Shown: positions 39,420 to 52,156 of the stretch, in pieces | How the letters are laid out: the number at the start of each line of letters is the position of its first letter | How positions within the stretch are numbered: position 1 is the first letter of the stretch | Source: Arachis hypogaea | Taxonomy: Eukaryota > Streptophyta > Magnoliopsida > Fabales > Fabaceae | Length of the DNA: 64,000 nucleotides | Direction: 5' to 3' | NCBI RefSeq assembly: GCF_003086295.3 | Contig: NC_092039.1 | Span: 74,233,649 to 74,297,648 of the forward strand | Made by a program: the position numbers and the translations under genes | The notes under the pieces: model-generated | The model's input: the letters and a program-made list of their open reading frames with translations, nothing else | Told to the model about the DNA's origin: nothing | Databases searched by the model: none

Positions 39420-42111
39420 GTAATGTTGAGTATGCAGTCCATGGTGAATCTCTTATTATTAGACCTACTTTAAATTTGTAGGTGAAAGAAGATAGTTCAA
39501 AATAATACCAAAATCTTTTTCATACTAGATGCTTAGTTGGTAAAAAGGTGTGTAGTCTGATTATTGATGAAAAGAGTTGGACCAATGTGACTTGTGCACT
39601 TATGATGGAAAATTGGAATTGACATATGTTCAACATCCTAAACCATATACGTTGCAGTGGTTGAGTGACAGTGGTGAGAAAAAGGTTGAAAAGCAAGTGA
39701 TAATTGCATTCTCTATTAGGATGTATGTTCATGAGGTATTGCGTGATGTGGTGCCAATGCAAGCTTGTCGTTTATTATTGGGGAGATCTTGACAGTTTGA
39801 CGTTGAGCATTCCATGATGGTTACACGAATCGATTCCCGTTTGATTTTAATGGTTGTAAGATCACTCTTGCTCCTTTATTATCAAAGGAGGTTTACCTTG
39901 ACCAATTGAAGCTTCAACAGGTACCAAGAAAAAATGGTATGTAAGGTAAAAGAAAAATCTGCGTAAAAGATGCCATGAGAGAAAAGAATATAGCAAAAGG
40001 TCCAAAGGTGAGTGAGAAAAAAAAAGAATGCATGTCATGAGAATAATGCAAATATAGAGAAAAATGACAGAGTTGAGAGAAAATTGTGTTTCTTTGAAAA
40101 AGAGAAAGATTTAAAGAGTTCTTCAGTAGGCAAGAGAGCTATGATTATGGTTTAGTTTCGAGGAAACTTATCCTCTTACACTAAACTTAACCCAAATTTG
40201 CCAAATAATTTTGTCTCTTTATTGTATGAATTTGCAGATATCTTTCCTACTAATGTGTCAAGTGGTTTGTCTTTATTACGAGAGTTTGAGCACCAAATTG
40301 ATTTTATTTCTGGTATTTCTAATAGACCAACCTATAGGAGTAACTCTGAAAAGACAAAGGAGTTTCAAAGGCAAGTAAAAAAATTACTAGCCAAAGATCA
40401 CATCAGAAAGAGTATGAATCCATGTGCTATACCAGTTTTACTGGTTCCAAAAAAGGACGGTACTTGACGGATGTGTGTGAATTATTATGCAGTCAATAAG
40501 ATTATGTAAAGTATTGTTGTCCTATCCCTATGTTAGATGACATGCTTGATGAATTACATGGTGCATGCATATTCATTAAAATGGATTTAAAAAGTGGATA
40601 TTATCAAATTAGAATAAAATTAAGAGATAAATGAAAGATTGTATTTAAAACAAAACATGGATTATATGAATGGTTAGTGCTTTTTGGGTTAACTAATGCA
40701 CCTAGTACTTTTATGCATCTAATGAACCATATTTTGCAAGATCTTTTGGATAAAATTGTTGTTGTTTATTTCGATGATTTTTCATTTATAGCACTTGTTT
40801 GGATGACAACATGTCACATGTTTCAGCTATTTTGGAAATGCTTCAAAAAAAGTATTTATATGCCAATCTTAAAAGGTGCACATTTTGTATTGATAAAGGT
40901 TTATTTCTTGATTTTGTTGTGAGTGCGAGTGGAATTGAGGTTGGTGAGGAAAAGGTGAAGGCTATTCGAGAATAGCCAATACCTAAGAATGCTTCTGAGG
41001 TAAGAAGTTTTCATAGTTTAGCTGGGTTTTACATGAGATTTGTAAAAAAAATTTCTACCATTGCTGCACCTCCCACAAAGGTTATAAAAAATGATGTTAG
41101 TTTTAAATGTGAAAAGAAACAAGAAATTACATTTTATACCCTAAAAGATTATTTGCGTTCTACCCTTATTCTTATTTTACCTAACTTTAATAATACATTT
41201 GAGATCGAATGTGATACTTCTGGGATTGGTAGCGGTGCTGTTTTGATGTAGAAAAGGTGGGCTGTTGAGCTGTTGCATACTTTAGTGAAAAGTAGAACTT
41301 AACTCAACGCAAATATTCAACTTATAACAAAAAATTGTACGCCTTAGTTCTAGCATTGAAGGTTTTGCAATATTACCTGCTACCTAAAGAGTTCGTGATT
41401 CACATACATCATGAATCCTTGAAGTACTTAAAAGGACAAGGTAAACTTGATACAAGACATGCTAAATGGGTAAAATTTATTGAGACTTTCTCATATGTGA
41501 TTGCCTTTAAAAAATATAAAGAGAATGTAGTTACTGATGCTTTATCTAGGAGGTATGTTTTGATTACTACGCTTACTTCCAAGTTGTTGGGATTTGAGTT
41601 TTTAAAAGAGTTATATGTGTAATTAATTCTAATTTTTTTTGCTATTTATGCCTTTTGTGAACATGGTACATTTTAACAAACTTTGTAGATATGAAGATTT
41701 TTTGTTTCGTGGTAATAGAATTTGTGTGTCTGCTTGTTTTGTTAGGGATTTACTTGTTCTAGAGTCACATATTGGGGTTTGATGGGTTATTTTGGTGTGC
41801 GTATGATTGTCTAAACACTTTTTCCAGCTCCACATGCGTAGGGATGTTAAAAAATTATGCTAAATGTATTGCATGTAAAAAAACTAAATCTAAGTCATTA
41901 CCACATGGTTTGTATACTCCCTTAACAGTTCCTATGCATCCGTGGGTTGATATTTTCATGGATTTTGTTCTTGGTTTGCTCGAACTAAAAAAGGTATAGA
42001 TAGCATTTTTGTTGTGGTAGATAGGTTTAGTAAAATAACTCATTTCGTTGCATGTCATAAAACTGATGATGTATCAAATATTGTTGATTTGTTCTTCATG
42101 AGCCAAAAATT
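39420..42111 (+). pseudogene. Decayed pol of a chromovirus-like Ty3/gypsy element
   Basis: Fragments in changing frames give protease (LIIDEKS in place of Asp-x-Gly-Ser, then VVPMQACRLLLGRS near 39750), RT (CAIPVLLVPKKDGT near 40430, [30 protein letters not shown] near 40780), RNase H (FEIECDTSGIGSGAVLM near 41200, [27 protein letters not shown] near 41535) and integrase ([25 protein letters not shown] near 41930). The block order and wording resemble CRM/Reina-type chromoviruses; the clade is uncertain. Many stops and shifts make it inert. It begins directly after the D LTR and breaks off at 42111 against an inverted LTR. Confidence 0.8.
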
Positions 42112-43312
42112 TGATACGCTCAAAATTTGGCAAGTGCACCAAATCACTTTCAATCGTGGTGTATGGATATCGTTCCCACGAGGATTAAAGGATTGAGCAA
42201 GCAACTCTTGATTGAATCTTTCTAATTAGATCAATCGAACCTTTGTAAGAGGAAGAAAGTGAATCTTGAAATAATAAAGAACGGTAAAGGAGAGTGTGTT
42301 GGTATGAATGAATGAATGCTTAGGAATTTAAGAAAAGAAACAGTGAATAAAGAATGTTAAAAACTTTAGAGATGTCTACTTTCAAAAAAGAAAATCCTCA
42401 TATTTCTTTACTTTGATTCATGCAAGATACTTTCATGACAAATTATATATAATCAAATTCAAATTTCTTGACAATTTAATTTCTCTTAACTTATTTAATC
42501 GCCAATTCTTTGGTCAACTAATTAAGAAAAGAGTTTAAGCACAATTCCGATTTCACACTGCAGAACTTTCAAAATACTATTCCTAGTCAAGTTAAAAAAT
42601 TATGAGAAAGAGTTTCAAGCTAATTCTGCTATTAAAATTTCCCAGCTAATGATAGTATCTAAGATAGAATTAGGATACTTTCCAATACTTCTAACTATTA
42701 AAGATGAAGAATGAGACTTAATATTGAGTAAGTATCAATTTATAAATCAAAATAAAAGAAACAATCACATTAACAATCCATGAAAAGTCAAACAGAGCTC
42801 CTAACCTCTAACAGAAGAGGTTTAATTACTCATGATAAAGAAAACAAACTAAAACTAATGAATGAGATGCTGAATGAATCCAATGATCCTGAGTTGATGA
42901 TTGGGATCTGAGGATCTTAGATGATCTCTGTGAACCATCGTTCACTTATTTACATTCTAAATCCTATCCTAAAATTTAAATTCAAACTAAACTTAATGTT
43001 ATCATTCGAAGAAGAATAAGATAACTAAAATAACCATCCAAATTTTAATTAAAGCACTCTTATCCTTTTAGAAGTAGTTAACAATAACTAATCATTCAAA
43101 TCTTCAAGAGTCTGGGCCGAATTAACGTGTTCTGGAAGAGAGTTTGGGCCTGGCGCTGGACTTCATAGGAATTTTGGACTCCTGAGAGTGAGAAAATCAT
43201 TTGAAGTTGCGCACTGGGTGCCCATGTTGTAGACTTCACTAGCACTGGGCACCAGTTCTAGAAGTAGGGCGCTAGCCTTTGAAACCTGGTCGAAGAATGT
43301 GGGGTACTACAG
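42112..43312 (-). repeat. Inverted LTR fragment of the F family
   Basis: On the minus strand it ends TTGAGCGTATCA at 42112 and is homologous to 49462-50937, for example the AATTAGCTTGAAA(A)CTCTTTCTCAT block near 42605. The first ~230 bp of the LTR are missing at 43312, where plus-strand gag of F starts. It contains GCGCTGG, GGGTGCCCA and GGGCGCTAG palindromic words near 43150-43290. Confidence 0.72.
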
Positions 43313-43327
43313 GGAGGACAAGAATCT

Positions 43328-44640
43328 ATGGAACAAATCTACTACATGGAGAGTTTTTCAAAGCCACCACATAATAACCCCTTCTCAAAAACTCATAATC
43401 TTGAATGGAGGAACCACCCCAATTTTGATTGGGGCAATCAAGTGCTAAAAAACTTCACTGTACCTCAACAACAACAATCTCATTTCATACAACCACAAAT
43501 TCAGCAAAGATTTTCTTCTCTTGAAGCCAAATTTTTTTTCCTTGAAACACCATTGAAAAACTATCTTAATTCACTGCCACACCAGCCCAATCCACCTCCA
43601 CATTCATGCAACAAACTAAAACCTTCATGGATGAGACAAGAGCTAACTTCCAAGATCAAAGTGCCTCCATTAGAAACCTAGAAGTACAAATGGGACAAAT
43701 TGCCAAGCAACTCACAGAAAGGCAACCCAAATTTTTTTAAGTGATATGATGCTTAATCCAAGAGAAGAACACAAGGCCATTAGCTTGAGGAGTGGAAGAG
43801 TGGTTAGCAAAAAGAATGAAGATCAAACTAAGGCACCAAAGGAAGACGTGGAAAAGGACATGCAAGAAAAAAAGAGGATTGTCCATGCATCGATTATTTT
43901 CCTAAAAGAGATGGAAACAATGAAACCATATCAACTAAGAATTTCTTTTTCCCACAGGCTAAAGAAACAACACCTTGATGAACAATACTCCAACTTCTTG
44001 GAGGTGCTCAAGAAGCTTCACATCAACATCACATTCATACAAGCTTTAGAACAAATGCCACTATATGCTAAACTCAAGAAAGAGTTATTGTCCAAGAAGA
44101 GATCTTTGAAAGGAGTTGAAACTGTGGTGATAACCAAATAATATAGTGCAATAATTCAAATAGATTTTCCAAGAAAGATAAAAGATCCAGGGAGTTTCCA
44201 AATTTGATGCACTATTGGAAACACACTCTTTGAAAAAATATTATGCGATTTAGGAGCAAGTATCAATTTAATGCTTTTATCTGTGATGAAGAAGCTATAA
44301 ATTCAAGAGCTAAACCCAACAAAAAGATAGCTCTACAAATGGCAAATAAATCAATGAAGTGTGCACATAGAGTGGTTGAAAATATCTTGGTCAAAGTGAA
44401 AAAAAATTTTCTCTCAGCAAATTTTGTGATTCCTGATATGGTGGAGGATGTGAATGCTTCCATAATTCTAGTAAGGTCATTCCTAGTTACTGGTAGAGCC
44501 CTGATAGATGTGAAAAAGGGCCAATTAATGTTGAGGGTGTATGATGAACACTTAATTTTTTATGTTTTCAAAATCATGCCTCATTCAAGTGAGAATGAGA
44601 ATTGCTTGAAGGTTGAATCAATTAATCCAAGCCTCTGAGA
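43328..44640 (+). pseudogene. Element F gag C-terminus and protease, broken
   Basis: It starts inside gag with NNPFSKTHNLEWRNHPNFDW, equivalent to WRNHPNFGWRN in A and WRNHPNSSWKD in H. Then come QYSNFLEVLKKLHINITFIQ, ALEQMPLYAKLKKELLSKKR and the protease near 44240 (DLGASINLMLLSVMKKL across frames), with SIILVRSFLVTGRALIDVKK near 44460. Stops near 43680, 44142 and 44235 and frame changes interrupt it. LVRSF replaces the usual LGRPF. No RT or integrase follows before the conserved hairpin, so the family appears to be gag-protease only. Confidence 0.76.
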
Positions 44641-44762
44641 AGAAATTGAAGAGGTGCAGCAAATTGAAGACATAAAAGAAGCTAACAAGAATTTGCAACC
44701 CAAGCCTCCCCTTGATCATGGAGCTTCAACTCCTCCCCTCTATTTTAGAATAATCAACCATC

Positions 44763-44806
44763 AAGCTAGTGACATTAAAAGAGCGCTTATTGGGAGGTAA
44801 CTCAAC
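44763..44806 (+). other. GGGAGGTAACTC hairpin after the F protease
   Basis: AAGCTAGTGACATTAAAAGA, GCGCTTA and then TTGGG-AGGTAA-CTCAA, a stem with one G-T pair. It is the same module as in B, C, D, G and H. Confidence 0.72.
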
Positions 44807-45558
44807 CGTCGGTAACCTTTTATTTTGTCTTTAATTTTATTTGTTTTATTTGAATAAACTTTTGCATCACTTATTTGATTTCATTCGATAATCATGATTA
44901 TTCATAATTCTATCACCACTATTTATTTTGTTGCTTGAGGACAAACAACCACTCTAAGTTTGGTATTAGAGACTATGTAGAACATAGCCTATAAGATGAT
45001 GAAGAGGGAGATAACTCTATATTTGAGCTCTTATTTCTTATATCTTGCATCTATTTTTATTTTTTGTTGATAATAATGATTCATTCCTTTTTATTTCACC
45101 TTATTTTTTAAATTGCTTATACCCAATATCTTTAAGCATGCAATAAAGAGCTTTCGAATGGAAAAAGTTGAAAAAAATTTTAAATTTTTAGGCAAGATTA
45201 AGAAAAATGGAGGTATGTTAGTATGATTGTGTAATGAGGTTACATGTTTGTGAAAACTTGCATGGGAGCTCTAAGACATGGAATGAAGTTTAGAGAAGTA
45301 TTATGGAGGTTCTTAAAAATCTATAAAACCAAGAAGCAGCAAGAAAATAAAAGAGAAAGAAAAACAAATAACAAGGCCCCAAGTTCTGAGCACCAATGAC
45401 TAGAAAGGTTACAAAGAAACAAAACACAAAGAGTTTCCTAGTTAAGTACTTGTGGTGTTGCTGTGTCAAGGGGATAGGCTTGAGTAAGTAAATCCAAGGG
45501 GTGCTTCAACACCCGATACCATGAAATAACTGGTTTGGGAGTGTTGATTGAGAACTCA
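44807..45558 (+). other. 3' non-coding region of F, first part
   Basis: No gene. AT-rich, with a hairpin plus CTAAGTTTGGTATTA module at 44930-44968 (GTTGCTTG-AGGA-CAAACAAC, one mismatch). It is interrupted at 45558 by the solo LTR. Confidence 0.6.
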
Positions 45559-45876
45559 TGTAAGAACCGCAACTAATCAACCGGATTATTTAGGTGATTA
45601 TATTGCCCAAATTAGATTCCAAAAAGTTAGAGAGAGAGTTTTAGGATTTAAATGTGATTTTTGGACTCAGTATATTTTTCTGAGTTTAAACCGATTGAAC
45701 CGGTTTAAGTCTGTCCGGTACTGTGCGAAAAAAAAGTGAAAACAGTCAAAAACCACAGAAAAACATTATAAATGAAAAACCGGATGTCAATTTTAAAGGT
45801 TTGGCCCGAAGTTGGGCCAAACAGGCCAAAAATGCTAACGGGTTGGACCGAGCCCAAGTTGGGCCTAAGACCAACA

Positions 45877-45885
45877 TATATAAAG
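45877..45885 (+). promoter_or_regulatory. Probable TATA box in the solo LTR
   Basis: TATATAAAG lies about 320 bases into the LTR, upstream of a purine-rich leader-like stretch. Position fits an LTR promoter. No direct evidence of use. Confidence 0.5.
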
Positions 45886-47118
45886 GGTCATTAATGAACC
45901 CTTCACCTCATAACCACACACACACACCAGAAAAGAAGAAGAGGGAGAGGGGAAGAGAGAAATACTATTCACCCATCTCTTCTTTTCGCAATATCTCAAG
46001 CTACGGTGCTTCGATTCGCATGCCGTCAGCGGCTATGCGAAGTTCTCGCTGATCTCGTCGTTTCTATCTAAGTATTGTGGTAAGTTTCTCGAGTTTCTCT
46101 GTCTAGTTTTTGTGTTCTTGAGAAATTCGAGTTTTAGGATTTGGTTTTGAGTGAAATCTTGTGTTTTGGGTGTTTAGGTACACTCTAACACTTGATTGCT
46201 TGTGGTTTTGGCTTCTAAAACTGTTGGGTAAGGTGAGTTACTCTTGAACTATTGTGAAATTTTAATTTTTATGAGTCCTAGGTTGATTTGTGATGGTTTA
46301 TGCATATATAACTTGAATAATTGTGAGTTTGGGAGCTATTGGAACTTGTTGGTGCTTGTTGAAGTGGGATTAAAAGCTTGGATTGTGGGTGAGAGCTTGC
46401 TTGTGCTATTTTTGAGGTTTTGGTGCATATAAGGAATCGACCAAGGTATGGTTTTGGTTTCCTCTATGTAGGATATAATATTCATGGACACTTAGGCTAG
46501 TGACCCATAGGATAGGTTTGAATTAAAATGGTTGATGAGTTGTTGAATGTTGTTGTATGATGATTTATAATGAATTGATGATTATTAGGTTTGATTTTGA
46601 TGATTGATAATGATATGATGAAGATGAATGATTTGTGAAGTTAAGAAGTGAATTGTGTTGATATATGTGATGTTAATGTTGGTGATTTGGTAATGTTGTT
46701 GGAGAAATGTTAATAAGGATTGATTATAATGTAATATATTGATGTTGAGGTTGAGAATGAGAAAAGGTGAGGGAAAATGTGGTAAGCTTGGTGTAATATG
46801 ACATAGAGGATTGATTTTGATGAGAATTGGAGTTTGGGATTGTGTGGTTTGGTTTTGGGTTGTGTTTTACAAAGAAATTGTGGAAATTGTGATTTTGGGT
46901 AAATGTTGGTTTTAAGTGAACTTTGTCTGATCATAACTTTTGTCTTGATTTTCAAAATTGATTGAAATTTGTTTAGAAGTAATGTTCATTAAAAACCCTT
47001 TTAAATCGATATAAAGTTTGCAAAATTTGGAATTTTGTAGAGGAAGTTATGATCATTAAAAGTTGGTGTTGAAAATCTGAAATTGTGCAAAGTTGCAGAA
47101 TTTTGTGATTTCTTATAT

Positions 47119-47462
47119 GTGTGCACGCACAGCCGTGTGCATACGCACACCTCTGTGGAAATTTTAACCTATGCGCACGCACAGACCTGTGCATCCACAC
47201 ACACAGAGGCAGGCAATCTGCTTGTAGCGCTAGCACAGCTTGTGCGCGCAAACACCAATGAGAAATTGCAACATGTGCGTACGCACAAACCTGTGCGCAT
47301 GCACACGTTAGGCAAGCCACTCTGTTGGGAGCGCTAACACAGGTTGTGCGGGTGAACAGGAATTATCAATTTTGGCACCTGTGCATACGCACACTCCTAC
47401 GCGTATGTACACGTTTTAAATCTCTCCAGAGCATGCGCGCGCACACCCCTGTGCGTACGCAC
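47119..47462. repeat. TGTGCGTACGCACA palindrome array in the solo LTR
   Basis: About ten related words such as TGTGCGTACGCACA, TGTGCATACGCACA and TGTGCGCATGCACA occur in pairs separated by about 5-30 bases. They contrast with the AT-rich neighbourhood. No ORF function is apparent. Confidence 0.82.
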
Positions 47463-49081
47463 ACTCACTATTTCTAAAATTTTCCTTTGTTTTCAACTTT
47501 TCTACTTTTTCAACAAGGTTGTAAGCTTTTATAACACTATTTTGGGACTCTTGGGTCTAGTTTTGGATATTTAAAACATGGAAAAGAATCTAAGGGTTTT
47601 AGATTATATTATTTAAAGACATTAGAAAACGGAGGCCTAGGTTTCTGGCGTATTGAGGATGGTTCGATGATATGTGATGAATAGTTGTTGCATGAGATGA
47701 GAATTGAGGAACTATTGAGTTCGGAATAAAAATGTGAATTGACAGTGGTTGAGCTAAGTCGAGAACTCGAATGGGTGATGATGAATCACTGATGCATAAA
47801 AATTGTTTTCTGTAAAACCACTGCACTACTATTTTATATTGAGATTATGAGACACTATGCGCCCGACAGGGACGGCGGTTGGATCCTGCCTGTCGAGGTA
47901 GCGGTGGCGATGTAAGGACGGTGGTTAAATCCCGCTTACGTTGAGATGTGAGGTCTGAGGCAAGAGTATCCCGCTCGCATCCCTTCGGATCGATAGAGCG
48001 TGAAGGCACAAAATCCTGGACAGTGATCCAAGCACTATATCTCGGGGGGTTCCCATATGATAATTCTGAAGGGCAACATCTCCATGGAGGTGTGTCGAGT
48101 TGGCAGTTGAACTGACAATGTGATATCACAGCCAATAGAACAGGCATTCATCATGTGCATCTTCTACCTGTTTGTTTGCTTTGTCGACTTGCAATTGTAT
48201 GCTAATTGAATAACATGCCTATTTGCCTAAGTGATCTACTTGCCTTCTATGCTTCTACTTGTGTTTTACTTGCATTGTAATTAATTGTGAATTCTACTGG
48301 GATTGAGGAGGTTCGGAAGGCGGTGGCGATGGGATCACATGGAGGATAGGTTGGTGGAGGCTGTGGGACAGCGGTGTTTGATTAGATTAGAAAATATCCT
48401 AAGATATAGTACCATGTTTATTTATGTTAAGGTTTTATGTAATTATGTTTATTTGTTTAGAATTCTTTAAGTTTAGAATCTTGTGATGGATATGGAGCTT
48501 AGGATTGCCTTTGGCGTCCCGGGTCTTATATCCTACATCACTAGGCACTGTTACCATATTGAGAACCTCTAGTTCTTATACCATATTTCTGTTGTGTCTT
48601 TCAGATGCAGGTCGCAACCCACCTCGGTGAGTTGTCTGGTTGGTGACAGAAGAGGAGGATCCAGATACTCCTTTTGAGTATTTTGATTTATTTTGTATAT
48701 GTCTCTCACTTTTGGATTTTGTTTTGCCTAGAGGCTTGTATATGAGAGAACAAAATTTGTATAAGCTGTTTTTACTATCAGGTTTCTGTTGGTCTGTATA
48801 TGACTAGCCAGCTTAAACTCTGCGAGCCGTGGCTAGATTTTCATGATATTATACTATGATATTTTGTTATACTGTATCTATTCCTTGTGCTTTAAGTTAG
48901 AAGCTTCGTTAGTACGTTTTGCGCTTTTTAATCCCGTTTTTGAGCTATATTATTCATCGGGCTTCTAGATTATACTATTCCTTCTATATATATTATATTT
49001 ATGAGCTTAGAACTGTCGTAATTTCTGATTAACCTTTGCTTTACAACGCGAGGTAAAGTTTAGGCTAATTAGGGTGTTACA

Positions 49082-49461
49082 GCTCATCTTAAACAACCGC
49101 CTTGAAATAGAACATTTATAGTCAAAGCCAAGTGCAATTACCCCCTAAAAAGATAAGAAAATAAAATAATGAGCAAAATAAGAAAAAAAGGGGACAATTG
49201 TCTTTAAGGTGAAAACTTATAAAGAGACCTCTATAATATTATCCGAATATAATTTCTAAGTTCTAAGACTTTCAATTGTAGGTCTAACAAGCACTGGAAT
49301 CCATACATGATCACACAAATCAGAGTTCACCCCACTATCACTTGATCACTTCACTTACTGAAATATCAAAAGCAATTTATCAACCCACTCCAATTAAGGG
49401 AATCATTTGTGCATAGTTCTTTTCTTACTTGGGGACAAGTAAGATCCTAGGTTTGGTGTTG
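49082..49461 (+). other. 3' non-coding region of F, second part, with hairpin module
   Basis: It continues the F tail after the solo LTR. At 49424-49443 CTTACTTGGGGACAAGTAAG forms a perfect stem, and AGGTTTGGTGTTG follows up to the LTR. The stem differs from the B/D copy at paired positions. Confidence 0.72.
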
Positions 49462-50937
49462 TGATGCTTGAGCATCTTTAGTTATTTTTTTATTAATTCT
49501 TTGAATAAAATAGTGATTTTCTTATTTTGATTGAGATTTTGTTGTGCTTTAACCTATGTTTCCTAGAAGTTACTATGAATTCTTTAATTGTACAAGATTA
49601 TGAAAAAAGTAAGTACGAACATGAATGAAAAGAGGCAAGCAAGAGAACAATAGGAACAAGGACAGAGAAGCCCCTGGACTAAAAGGGTAGCCATCCACAG
49701 CCTGCGTCCAACGCACAGCTCCATACATTCAATGCACCCTTCTAGAACACCTCCAGTTGCTGTCCATTTCTCCATGCGTCTAACCCACAGCTAACTGCGC
49801 CTAACGCACCATTCCCTCAGTCCAACACCACTTAATTCTTGGGCCAAGTCTCAAGGACATCACAATCCTTCACCAATCTCTCCAACTTCAAGTGCTTGCT
49901 TTGTTTACCTAAGATCAAGTTGCAAGCCCATGATTTTAACAAAGCAACATATCAAGTTTTGAATTTCAATTACAAGGAAGATCACTAGTTAGTTAAGAGT
50001 AATTAGAAAAGATTTTATTTGATTAGATTTGATTCAGTTTTGATTTAGTTTAAATTTAAATTTTAGGTTTTAAAAACTTGTCCACAGACAAGGGTAAGAG
50101 AACACAGAGCACACAACACTTCTTACACCACACTTTTACAATTCTGTTTTCTTTGCACCATGAGTCACTAATTTTATTTGTTAAAGTTAGGAGCTTTGTT
50201 CATCTTTTTATAAGGTATATGCTTTGATTTATTCCATGATTGAGTTTTCGTTCTTCATCCCTAAAGATTTAGAATTGTTGAAACATATTCTAACTCCATT
50301 TTGAATTCTAATATTGTTTTGGAGTATTTAATATTGGAATTAGCTTGAAAACTCTTTCTCATGACTTTTTGCTTTAATTAGGAATAATATTTTAAAGAGT
50401 GTGCGACAATTTATGATTTTCAATTGCTCTAGTTTAAATAAGTGACATATAATTCCGATTAGAAAACTTTTGAAAATTATGCTTTTTTTGTAAGTTTCGA
50501 TTGTTTAGGACTAGTTGAATACGTGACATAGAATTTAACATAAGAACTACTTTTGAATCTTATTTGAAACTAAATAAATTTGTGCTTAACTTCTTTTCTT
50601 AATTAGTTAACCACAAAATTAACGATTAGTTAATTAAGGAAAAATTGAATTGTTAAGAAATTAAAATTTAATTATATATGATTTTATTGTGATTGATCTT
50701 TTCATGCCTCAAATAAATAAACATAAGAATTATTATCCTAAAAAGTAAACATTCTTAAAACCTTAACATTTTTATCATCATTGATTTGTCTAACTAAAAG
50801 TAATTAACTAATTATTGTTGTTTAAACTATTAATTTTGTTAAAAATAATAATTCACTCACTGTAATATTACCTTGTACGATTCGATACACTTGTCAAATT
50901 GAAAATTCTTCCGTAACCTGAGTTCTGTTTTGTATCA
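49462..50937 (+). repeat. 3' LTR of element F (1476 bp)
   Basis: It starts TGATGCTTGAGC right after the hairpin module and ends TTTGTATCA. It is homologous to the inverted fragment at 42112-43312. TGCGTCCAACGCA-type palindromes occur near 49700-49830. Following bases TTAAT would be a target duplication whose partner is not visible. Confidence 0.75.
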
Positions 50938-52156
50938 TTAATTTAATTAAATGACAAAAAAAAGAGGTTTGTATACTTTAACTCGTTGACATTGCTAACC
51001 TGAGTGCTTTTTATCCATTTTTTCTCAAAGAAAAAGATGCAAGCAACGCACATCGTCGTTAGTCGTTATCTAAAGCAAATTTAGAAGAAGAACCCATCCA
51101 TAATATGCCAGCTGGCCATGCTGAATCTTCCATCTAATCAATCATAAACAGAAGACAGCTAAACCTTCTTAAGATGATTAATATTGGTTAGATTCTAAGT
51201 CAATACAAATGGATTTCAAAAAATAAAGACTGCAATAATTTTTGAACTATAGTCGTAATGTAATAGTTATTTTATTATTGTAAATTATAAATTATAAATT
51301 ATGACTATATTTAAATAAAAAGTATATTCAAATTTAATATTTGTGACAGAGACTGTATTATAAAACGATAAATTAATAAAAGAATATTTTTATAAATCTA
51401 AACTATTTATTCAAAATCTAAACATTACATTATCAAATTAAACTTTCTGTAGAAAAATAACTCTAAGTGACTAACAATTTTTTTCTTATATTTGAATCAT
51501 ATTAACTCTATTTTTATACTAAAAGTATTGACTTATAATATTTGTTTTTATAATATATAATACTCTTAATTTACTAAGTAGAGTTAAAGTATATAAATTA
51601 ATTTTTAAATAGATCGTTGTTGGTCAAAATAGATAATAACTCGGATAATATACAAAAATATGGATTTGTTTATTATCCACAATCAAGAGAACAACTATGT
51701 GTCTCAGAAATAAATATATATATTACTTTTGGATTATGCTATACATTCAAGTATTTTTTTTATTCAAGTTTTATTTAAGTAGGTCTAACACCAACAAAAA
51801 CAGCTCTCGTTAAAAGAGCGTCATTACATGTGTTTCTCCTCCTCCTCCTCCTCCTCTTCCTCCTTCTACTTCTTCCTCTCCTTCTTCTTCTTCTTCTTCT
51901 GCTTTTTCTGCTTCTTTTTCTTCTTCTTCTTTTTCTTCTTCTTCTCTTTCTTCTTCTTATTCTTTCAAATACAAGCATACGTCATCTTCTTCTTTTAAAT
52001 TCATGTATACCTCCTCCTCCTCCTCCTCCTCCTCCTCATTCTTCTTCTTGGCATTTTGTTAATGGATTATTTTTTCAATCGAATTGAATGGAATACAATT
52101 GCTAAATTGAATTGAATTGAATTGAATTGATAATCTTTAAATTGTAGACAGAGGTG
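50938..52156. other. AT-rich spacer without a gene
   Basis: No ORF or repeat structure supports a gene. It contains repeated AAATTATA words near 51285-51300 and, toward the end, a pyrimidine microsatellite region. It may be original intergenic DNA into which element G inserted. Confidence 0.55.
51834..52046. repeat. CTC/CTT trinucleotide microsatellite region
   Basis: Impure (CTC)n and (CTT)n runs at 51834-51965 and 52010-52046, split by a short ordinary stretch. The Arg/Lys-rich and Leu-rich open frames across it are artefacts of the repeat. Confidence 0.93.

Larger units (their letters stand above)
45559..49081 (+). repeat. Solo LTR, Tekay-like, about 3.5 kb
   Basis: It starts TGTAAGAACC and ends GGGTGTTACA, with no primer site or internal domain. 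Flanks are ACTCA (45554-45558) and GCTCA (49082-49086), a 5-bp duplication with one G/A difference. A TATATAAAG box lies at 45877, consistent with an LTR promoter. A block near 47870-48130 rich in CCCGCTTACG and CCCTTCGGATCG resembles Tekay LTRs. It splits element F. Confidence 0.78.

Noticed and set aside
47845..48147. 100-codon minus-strand ORF in the solo LTR
   Set aside because: It falls within a conserved-looking LTR block without domain similarity. Likely a chance frame in GC-richer DNA.
51775..52087. Arg/Lys-rich and Leu/Pro-rich proteins
   Set aside because: Both strands of an impure CTC/CTT microsatellite. No start context or domain.
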